Part shown: positions 1 through 5,083 of the stretch, in pieces
Position numbering within the stretch: the stretch's first letter is position 1
Layout: each line of letters opens with the position of its first letter
Assembly: GCA_964490725.1 (NCBI GenBank)
Contig: CAZBDU010000162.1
Span: forward strand, 1-7,213
Reading direction: 5' to 3'
Source of the DNA: CAZBDU01 sp964490725
GTDB taxonomy: Bacteria > Spirochaetota > Spirochaetia > SZUA-6 > DRHE01
DNA length: 7,213 nucleotides
Made by a program: the position numbers and the translations under genes
The notes under the pieces: model-generated
The model's database searches: none
The model's input: the letters and a program-made list of their open reading frames with translations, nothing else
Told to the model about the DNA's origin: nothing

Positions 1-865
1 CCGCCGCGCCGCGCCGGCGCGGCGCCGGCGGCGCTGCGAGAGGCGGAGCGGGACTCCCGTGCGCCACGATGCGCGCCCGCCGCAAGTCCATGCTGCCCAC
101 TCCAGCGGCGCAAGAGGCGCGGATGTGCCCGATCCGCTCGGCCTCGAAGCCGAGCAGCTCCGCCGCGTAGCTGTCCACCAGCACAGGGTCCCTCCCCACC
201 AGTACGCGCTGCATGGCCAGAGGGCTGCCGCCCAGCTCGGAGTCTGGGTCCCCGCAGATCCCGTCGACGACGATCAGGTCCTGCCGCAGCGCCGAGGCCA
301 GAGCCGCGATGGGCCGGTCCAGGCCGAGCCGGTGGTAGCGCCGCTTCTCCGTGTCGGGGATGCACCCTTTGAGGTTCTTCAGGGCGCAGGTGATGCCCGT
401 CTGGCTGTGCCCCTTCAGGACCGGGAGGTTCACCAGCAGCTCCGCTTCCAGCGCGGGGCGGCACACCCGTAGCTCCAGCCCCGCAGCTCCAACGCTCGCG
501 GCCGCCTCGGCCTTGAAGTCCAGGAGCCTCACCCCGTAGCGCCGCGCCAGCTCCTCGTAGCCGCAGGCCCGGAACGCCCGGCGGGTGTCCGCTCCAGTCC
601 AGGAGCCCTCGCCGATGGTGATCGAGCGCACCCCGCGGTCCAGGAGAAACTCGATCACCGCTTCCGCCACCTCCGGATGCGTCGTGGCCCCCGAGGAGGC
701 GGGAGCCGCGGTGACCAGGTTGGGCTTCAGAAGCGCCGTGCGGGCGCCGCCCGGCACGTCCGGGGTGGCGAACGCTTCCAGGGCCTCGCGGGTCATGCGC
801 TTCGGGTCCTCCCCGTAGACCACGGTGATCCGCTCTGGGCTTGCCGCCCGCTCCTGAGCCTGCAC
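1..865 (-). CDS. DUF362-family protein, 3' end cut by the window edge
   Basis: I translated this frame by hand: 288 codons are open from 865 to the left edge without a stop, so the C-terminus is missing. The protein matches the DUF362 family pattern: KPNLV at residues 47-51, an IGEGS-type strand-turn near 84-88, NLPVLKGHSQTGIT (146-159) followed by LKNLKGCIP (162-170), then VVDGI (199-203), GGSP (212-215) and GRDPVLVDSYA (224-234). DUF362 proteins are poorly characterised; some carry ferredoxin-type 4Fe-4S domains, but no CxxCxxC cluster is visible here. The GTG start at 865-863 directly follows the TAG of the upstream aldolase gene and is the first codon available in this frame. GAGG (872-869) and a G-run (879-874) could serve as ribosome binding sequence. 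The next start, Met24, would remove the conserved-looking first strand (ITVVYG, 13-18), so GTG is preferred. The last visible residues (about 271-288) are Pro/Ala/Arg-rich, perhaps a linker to a domain outside the window. It is the last visible gene of the leftward operon. The family call is firm; the function is unknown. Confidence 0.88.
   Translation of the reverse strand, partial: MQAQERAASPERITVVYGEDPKRMTREALEAFATPDVPGGARTALLKPNLVTAAPASSGATTHPEVAEAVIEFLLDRGVRSITIGEGSWTGADTRRAFRACGYEELARRYGVRLLDFKAEAAASVGAAGLELRVCRPALEAELLVNLPVLKGHSQTGITCALKNLKGCIPDTEKRRYHRLGLDRPIAALASALRQDLIVVDGICGDPDSELGGSPLAMQRVLVGRDPVLVDSYAAELLGFEAERIGHIRASCAAGVGSMDLRRARIVAHGSPAPPLAAPPAPRRRGAA
11..30. repeat. Short G+C-only direct repeats, themselves palindromic
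   Basis: The 9-mer GCGCCGGCG occurs at 11-19 and 22-30, and 11-20 is a perfect 10-base palindrome. It lies in the Pro/Ala/Arg-rich tail of the DUF362 gene and is most simply explained by codon bias in a low-complexity coding stretch. Confidence 0.4.
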
Positions 866-1930
866 CTACCTCGCCCCCCGCCGCTCGAGCGTCTCCATAG
901 CGCCCTCCAGCACCTCGCCGGCCCTCTCCACGGCCTTCGCATCCACGTCGTGGTGCGTCACGAAGCGCGCCCATCCGTCCTCCGGCGGGTAGGTCCGCAC
1001 TCCCCGGGTTGCCAGCTCCGCCACCAGGGCCTCCTCCATGCCCTGCAGCGGACCGGGGCGGAAGCGCACGAAGAACATGTTGATCCGCACCGGTTGGGGA
1101 CGGACCTCGAACAGGCCGCTGGCCAGGAAGCGCGCGGCCAGCGCCCCCGCCTTCTCGTGGTCCTCCCCCAGGCGTTTTCTCATCTCCCGCAGGCCCACCA
1201 GACCCGCGGCCGCCAGCACCCCCGCCTGCCGCATGCCGCCGCCCATGATCTTGCGTTTCCGCCGGGCCAGCTCGATGAGCTCCCGCCCCCCCGCCAGCAG
1301 CGAGCCCACGGGGGCGCACAGTCCCTTGGAGAGGCAGAACATCACCGAATCGCACGGGGCTGCGATCTGCGCCGCCTCCACCCCGAGAGCCAGGGCAGCG
1401 TTGAAGATCCTGGCCCCGTCCAGGTGCACCGGTACGCCGCAGGCCGCGGCTTCCCTGCCTATCTCCGCCATGACCTCGGGCGGCATCACCGACCCGTCGG
1501 ACAGGGCGTTTTCCAGCGCCACCAGGCCGGTGCGGGGGTAGTGGATGTCCTGGCCGCGGCGAACCTGCCGGGCCACCTCCTCCCAGCTGGGGTAGGACCG
1601 CAGCGGCTGGAAGGTGCGCAGCTGTACGCCGGCGATCACGGCCGCCGCTCCGGCCTCGTGCTGCACGATGTGGGCGCCCTGGGACAGGACCACCTCCTCC
1701 CCGCGGGCACAGTGCGTGAACAGCGCCAGCTGGTTGCCGAAGGTGCCCGAAGGAACCAGCAGGGCGGCCTCCTTGCCCGCCGCCTCCGCCGCTTCCTCCT
1801 CCAGGCGGTTGACCGTGGGGTCCTCGCGGAGCACGTCGTCGCCCACCTCGACATCCGCCATGGCCCGGCGCATCGCCGGAGTGGGCCTGGTGACGGTGTC
1901 CGACCGCAGATCAATGAAGGGCTGGCTCAT
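866..1930 (-). CDS. ltaE: Low-specificity L-threonine aldolase (PLP-dependent)
   Basis: The 354-residue product has the normal length for this fold-type I PLP enzyme, which cleaves L-threonine or L-allo-threonine to glycine and acetaldehyde in the cytoplasm. Visible family motifs are DLRSDTVT (7-14), GDDVLREDPTVNRLE (30-44), PSGTFGNQLA (60-69; phosphate-binding turn), an AH..QHEAG motif with His87, which should stack on the PLP ring (86-94), HLDGARIFNA (169-178; Asp171 expected to contact the PLP ring nitrogen) and CLSKGLCAPVGS (199-210), where Lys202 is the expected Schiff-base lysine. The C-terminal small domain ends with ARFVTHHDV (321-329). The usual ENTH motif reads ENAL here (140-143), so the second active-site histidine of the E. 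coli type is absent. The ATG at 1930 lies 3 bases after the stop of the VWA gene; only a weak GGGG (1943-1940) precedes it, so translation probably depends on coupling. Other beta-eliminating lyases of the same Pfam group are less likely given the N-terminal motif. Confidence 0.95.
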   Translation of the reverse strand: MSQPFIDLRSDTVTRPTPAMRRAMADVEVGDDVLREDPTVNRLEEEAAEAAGKEAALLVPSGTFGNQLALFTHCARGEEVVLSQGAHIVQHEAGAAAVIAGVQLRTFQPLRSYPSWEEVARQVRRGQDIHYPRTGLVALENALSDGSVMPPEVMAEIGREAAACGVPVHLDGARIFNAALALGVEAAQIAAPCDSVMFCLSKGLCAPVGSLLAGGRELIELARRKRKIMGGGMRQAGVLAAAGLVGLREMRKRLGEDHEKAGALAARFLASGLFEVRPQPVRINMFFVRFRPGPLQGMEEALVAELATRGVRTYPPEDGWARFVTHHDVDAKAVERAGEVLEGAMETLERRGAR

Positions 1931-1933
1931 CCG

Positions 1934-3808
1934 CTAAAGCCCCAGGCCCGCGTCGATCACCGCCTTGGTGACGCTCAGGATTTCCCCGGTTTCCACCCGC
2001 ATCAGCCGCAGGAACAGCTCGTACCCGCCGGCGGACGCATAGAGCCTCCCGCCTACCAGCACCTCCGCGCCCAGAAGCCGCCCCACCCTGACCGCCGTCT
2101 CTCCGTCCGAAAGCCCGGAGAGCTGGACCTCCATCTCCTCCAGGATGCGCTGCAGGTCTTGCCGCTCCACCAGCCGGAAAGCCTGTTTCAGCTCCTCGGC
2201 GCGGCTGAAGCTGAGGAGAAGCTGCTCCGTGAAATACTCGGCCTGAAGGCTTTCATCCGGCTCCGCGGCGCCGAGGGGAAGCACCGCCGCGGCCGTGCCG
2301 GCGGGGAGGCGAACGCTGGAGTAGTCCAGGAGCTGCGACACCGCCATGCGGAAGAGCTTGAACAGCGTATCCTCCTTCCGTTCATCCCCCACTCCCTGCG
2401 CCGTGAAGTAGTCCTGCTCCTCCTCCAGGGGCTGATCGGTGAGGTGGGAAAGCTCTTCCCTGGCCACGCGGATGATGATGGCCTCCAGCTTGTCGGTCTG
2501 ATAGTTCGCTCCGCTGTGGTGGCTGACGCTTCCTGGGCTCCCTCCCTCGCTCTCCCCTCGCTCACCGTAGGTGAGGAAGATGTAGCGCGCGGCGGTATAC
2601 TGGGCGATCTGGCGCAGGATGTACTCTCCCATCAGGTCCAGCCCGCCGGTGCCCACCGTGAAGATCTTGATCCCCTTCTCCCGCGCCTGGTGCACCGCGT
2701 CGAGGTAGGTGTAGGACTGGCCGTAGTCCAGGTGCGGCGGTGCATCGGTGACCACGAAGGCCAGCCGTACTCCCTGGTGGGTCCACTCCATGCGTAGCGC
2801 CTCCCGGAGGGCCGCCTGCAGATCCTCCGGAGTGTCCCCTCCCCCCTCGGCCTGCACGCGCGCCAGCTCCTGCTGGAAACGCGGCAGCTCGCCGGTGAAC
2901 GGCACCACCTTCGTCACGTACGCGTCCCCCTGGTCCCGGTACTCCACCATGCCGAAGCGCACCCTCGGCCTGGAGGACAGCGAGGTCAGGTTCAGGTTGA
3001 TGATCTCGATGGTCTTCTTCAGGCGCTGGATCTCCTCGCCCATGCTGCCGGTGGTGTCCAGAACGAAGAGGATGTCCAGCGGCACCTCCTGCAGCGCGCC
3101 CCGGTCGGAAGCGAAATCCACCGGCACCTCGCGGCGCCCGGCCCGCTCCAGGGTGAGCTCCCGGGCGCTCTGCCCGTAGCCCACCGTCACCCTGTAACTT
3201 TCCGCCGGGCCGTGCTCTGCGGGGAAGAACAGGAAGCCGCCGTCGGCATAGGTCCGCCCGCGGCAGAGCAGGCGGCCGCCGGCGGTCACCTCCACCAGCG
3301 CTCCCGGGAGGGACCGGCCCTGCCGGTCCCGGACGCGCAGGACGATGCGCTCCTGCACGTCGATGGGCAGGTGGTCCACCTGCGGGCCGTAGGTGGAGAG
3401 GAACTGCAGGAAGTAGCTGAACTGCCGGTTGTCGTCCGCGAATCCCGCCCGCAGCCCCGGGCTGGCCTGAGGCCCGCCGGTCGCGGCCTCCCGGAGGGCC
3501 GGAGACACGGCGTCGCCGCCGGTCCCGGCGGTGGCGCCTGCGGCGGGGGCCTTCGAGGCCCCGGTACCAGGTTCGGCCGCCGGGGCCGCGGCCACGCCGG
3601 CGTCCTCCGCGCTGCCCTTCTCGCCTGCCGCCTCCTCCGCCGGGGGGGCGGCCTTTTCTACAGCCCTCTCTCCGGCAGCCGGCGCCGCGGAGGCGGCCGC
3701 CCCGGCGACGCCTGGCGCCGGGCCGCTGCCTTTCTCCTGGAAGCCGGCGCAGCCCGCCAGAACCAGAAGCGCCGCCACGGCGGCTATCCTGCCGCTTTCT
3801 CTGCCCAT
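1934..3808 (-). CDS. VWA-domain lipoprotein with C-terminal CsgG/FlgO-like domain
   Basis: The product has 624 residues. It starts with a lipoprotein signal peptide: positive n-region MGRESGR, hydrophobic IAAVAALLVL, lipobox LAGC with Cys20. Residues 21-125 are a low-complexity Ala/Pro/Gly/Glu linker. About 150-232 looks like a small beta-sandwich of carboxypeptidase-regulatory/CnaB type (RDRQGRSLPGALVEV; TYADGGFLFFP). A VWA domain follows (about 243-415) with an intact metal site: DTTGS (251-255), Thr326 in GGDTPED and Asp355 in VVTDAPPH. After it comes a Gly/Ser/His stretch (GESEGGSPGSVSHHSG, 418-433). Residues about 505-620 resemble the CsgG/FlgO-type domain of the neighbouring gene (LVERQDLQRILEE; RVGRLLGAEVLVGG; LRLMRVETGEIL). 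The frame is open far upstream to 5149, but that part only overlaps the preceding gene in another frame. The ATG at 3808 is chosen because it gives the signal peptide and has GGGGAG 7 bases upstream. The protein is probably anchored in the envelope and acts with the CsgG-like protein; no exact function is known to me. Confidence 0.9.
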   Translation of the reverse strand: MGRESGRIAAVAALLVLAGCAGFQEKGSGPAPGVAGAAASAAPAAGERAVEKAAPPAEEAAGEKGSAEDAGVAAAPAAEPGTGASKAPAAGATAGTGGDAVSPALREAATGGPQASPGLRAGFADDNRQFSYFLQFLSTYGPQVDHLPIDVQERIVLRVRDRQGRSLPGALVEVTAGGRLLCRGRTYADGGFLFFPAEHGPAESYRVTVGYGQSARELTLERAGRREVPVDFASDRGALQEVPLDILFVLDTTGSMGEEIQRLKKTIEIINLNLTSLSSRPRVRFGMVEYRDQGDAYVTKVVPFTGELPRFQQELARVQAEGGGDTPEDLQAALREALRMEWTHQGVRLAFVVTDAPPHLDYGQSYTYLDAVHQAREKGIKIFTVGTGGLDLMGEYILRQIAQYTAARYIFLTYGERGESEGGSPGSVSHHSGANYQTDKLEAIIIRVAREELSHLTDQPLEEEQDYFTAQGVGDERKEDTLFKLFRMAVSQLLDYSSVRLPAGTAAAVLPLGAAEPDESLQAEYFTEQLLLSFSRAEELKQAFRLVERQDLQRILEEMEVQLSGLSDGETAVRVGRLLGAEVLVGGRLYASAGGYELFLRLMRVETGEILSVTKAVIDAGLGL

Positions 3809-3815
3809 GATCGCT

Positions 3816-3821
3816 CTCCCC
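3816..3821 (-). promoter_or_regulatory. Ribosome binding site that fixes the VWA lipoprotein start
   Basis: On the minus strand GGGGAG is followed by 7 bases and the ATG at 3808. This site, together with the lipobox signal peptide that starts there, shows the VWA gene begins at 3808 even though its frame stays open up to 5149. It lies in the 29-base gap after the TGA (3840-3838) of the CsgG-like gene. Confidence 0.75.
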
Positions 3822-3837
3822 GGGTCATTCCCCCGCT

Positions 3838-4974
3838 TCAATCGAACATGTTCTGCTGGATGTCGGTGCGCCAGATCTCGTAGCGCACCTCCCCGCCGCC
3901 GATGCCCAGGATCACCTCGACCTTGCCCACCTGGCGGCGCGTCTCGGGCCGATCCCCCTCTCCCGCTTCCAGGCGCAGCTCCTGCCGCTGCCCGTCGTAC
4001 ACGATCACCGCCTGCGCGCGGGTGACTCCCTGGCTCCTGCTCGCGGCAATCTCGAAGGAGATGGGGACGAGCCGGGCCTCCCGGTCCGTAAAGGAGGCGT
4101 CGTGACTCCGGCGGACCTCCGCCCCGCCGGCAAGCTCCTCCGAATCGATCCGCCGGCGCAGCAGCTGCTGGAGATCGTAGACGATCTCGTTGAAGTGCCG
4201 CGCCCGCGCCCGCACCACGTGCCGGCGGCCCGGCTTCACCTCCACGGTCTGCTCCCAGTCGTGGAAGGTGATCTCCGGCTCCTTCACCACGCCGAAATGC
4301 TGCAGGTGGATGCGCACGGTGTGGGGGCCCGGCCTGAGATCCTCGATCTCGAAGGGCACCCTCATGTCCCCGGTGGTGTAGCCGGCGAACTCGCCGTCCA
4401 GGAAGATCTCCGCGTCCACCAGGTGCGAGTGCAAGGCGATGGTGCCCGGCTTCTCGTCCTGCAGGGACAGGATGGAGCGCTCCTTCTCCTCCGAGCTGAA
4501 GGTCACCCGCCTCCCGGTGAGCCTCTCCACGATCTGCTCCGCCAGGCGGTGGAGCATGTTCTCGCTGGCCCCGCGCTCGGAGAAAGTGAGGGTGCGGGCC
4601 GTGGCCACCTCCAGCAGGCGCAGCGTCACCTGCACCTCCTGCCCCAGCGACACGTACTCTCCCCGCAGCAGGTAGTCGGCCCCCAGGATCTTCCCCACCT
4701 GCAGCGCCTTGCCCTGGTCCTCCGCCAGGCTGCCCAGCTGCAGCTCCTGCTCCTGGAGGATGCTCTCCAGGTCGCCGCGGTTCACCACCGCCAGCCCCTC
4801 CTGGTTGGCCAGGTCGAAGAGCAGCACCCCGCGGACGATCCCCTCCAGGTAGTCGTAGCGGGGATTGGCGGAGAGGTTGTCGATGGAGAGGAAGGCCAGC
4901 GCCACCGGAGCGGCGGGCAGCGCGGAAGCTGCCGCGATCGACATGAGAAAGGAAAACAGCAGCCCTCGACGCAT
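3838..4974 (-). CDS. Exported CsgG/FlgO-like protein with PEGA domain
   Basis: The 378-residue product has an N-terminal signal peptide (MRRGLLFSFLMSIAAASALPAA) with a type I-like cleavage region near 18-22. There is no lipobox cysteine, so it is probably soluble in the periplasm or membrane-associated without a lipid, unlike CsgG itself. Residues about 24-155 match the CsgG/FlgO-type fold: VALAFLSIDNL, then LAVVNRGDLESILQEQELQL (61-80) and VGKILGADYLLRGEY (93-107), then LRLLEVATARTL. Residues about 176-257 look like a PEGA domain: GTIALHS, a central AEIFLDGEFAGYTTG (188-202), and LRPGPHTVRIHL (213-224). Residues 258-378 are a further region I do not recognise, with a predicted helix (LQQLLRRRIDSEEL) and beta strands. 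The ATG at 4974 is preceded by GGGAGAGGG (4986-4978). This is the first gene of the leftward operon, 29 bases ahead of the VWA lipoprotein. Members of these families build or regulate outer-envelope structures; the specific role here is not known. Confidence 0.88.
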   Translation of the reverse strand: MRRGLLFSFLMSIAAASALPAAPVALAFLSIDNLSANPRYDYLEGIVRGVLLFDLANQEGLAVVNRGDLESILQEQELQLGSLAEDQGKALQVGKILGADYLLRGEYVSLGQEVQVTLRLLEVATARTLTFSERGASENMLHRLAEQIVERLTGRRVTFSSEEKERSILSLQDEKPGTIALHSHLVDAEIFLDGEFAGYTTGDMRVPFEIEDLRPGPHTVRIHLQHFGVVKEPEITFHDWEQTVEVKPGRRHVVRARARHFNEIVYDLQQLLRRRIDSEELAGGAEVRRSHDASFTDREARLVPISFEIAASRSQGVTRAQAVIVYDGQRQELRLEAGEGDRPETRRQVGKVEVILGIGGGEVRYEIWRTDIQQNMFD

Positions 4975-5016
4975 GAGCCCTCTCCCGGTTGAAACTCGCT
5001 CCCTCTGCGGTCACAC

Positions 5017-5022
5017 TATAGT
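5017..5022 (+). promoter_or_regulatory. Weak candidate -10 for the rightward gene
   Basis: The 8-base palindrome ACTATAGT (5015-5022) also reads TATAGT on the plus strand. TTGAAA lies at 4989-4994, but the spacing of 22 bases is too long for a normal sigma70 promoter. The rightward promoter could use this -10 with an activator, or lie elsewhere in the intergenic region. Confidence 0.2.
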
Positions 5023-5024
5023 AC

Positions 5025-5039
5025 GCCCGGCAGCCGGGC
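5025..5039. repeat. Inverted repeat inside the promoter (possible operator)
   Basis: GCCCGG and CCGGGC form perfect 6-base arms around a 3-base centre. The repeat fills most of the spacer between the -35 and -10 boxes of the leftward promoter and touches the -35 box. A repressor or activator bound here could control the leftward operon, and perhaps the divergent gene. In such G+C-rich DNA a chance palindrome of this size is possible. Confidence 0.35.
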
Positions 5040-5083
5040 ACAAGAGAGGTGCCTGCCTGCAATGCCCGGGTACGGAGTGAGCC

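Larger units (their letters stand above)
1..4974 (-). other. Predicted four-gene leftward operon
   Basis: Four genes follow each other on the minus strand with gaps of 29, 3 and 0 bases and no terminator-like hairpin plus T-run between them. The promoter at 5015-5043 would drive all of them. The order is CsgG-like/PEGA, VWA lipoprotein, threonine aldolase, DUF362. The last three lie in the same reading frame, separated by single stop codons. The operon continues past the left edge. Confidence 0.7.
5015..5043 (-). promoter_or_regulatory. Sigma70-type promoter for the leftward operon
   Basis: Read on the minus strand, a -35 box TTGTGC (5043-5038; 3 of 6 consensus bases) is separated by exactly 17 bases from a -10 box TATAGT (5020-5015; 5 of 6). 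Transcription would start near 5008, giving a leader of about 34 bases before the ATG at 4974, with a strong ribosome binding sequence at 4986-4978. This is a motif match only, but the spacing, the A+T-rich -10 in a very G+C-rich window and the position between divergent genes all support it. Confidence 0.55.

Noticed and set aside
1..35. G+C-rich palindromes as a terminator
   Set aside because: No T-run follows on either strand, and the stretch lies within an open coding frame.
59..818. Plus-strand frames opposite the DUF362 gene
   Set aside because: The minus strand frame matches a known family over its full length; the plus-strand translations have no motifs.
677..2797. Very long open plus-strand frame opposite the aldolase and VWA genes
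   Set aside because: Its translation is rich in Arg, His, Pro and Leu with no recognisable motif, while the minus strand here encodes two clear families. Long antisense frames are common in very G+C-rich DNA.
4102..4992. Open plus-strand frame of 296 residues opposite the CsgG-like gene
   Set aside because: Its translation is rich in His, Leu, Gln and Val with no motif and no ribosome binding site; the minus strand encodes a signal peptide and two recognisable domains.
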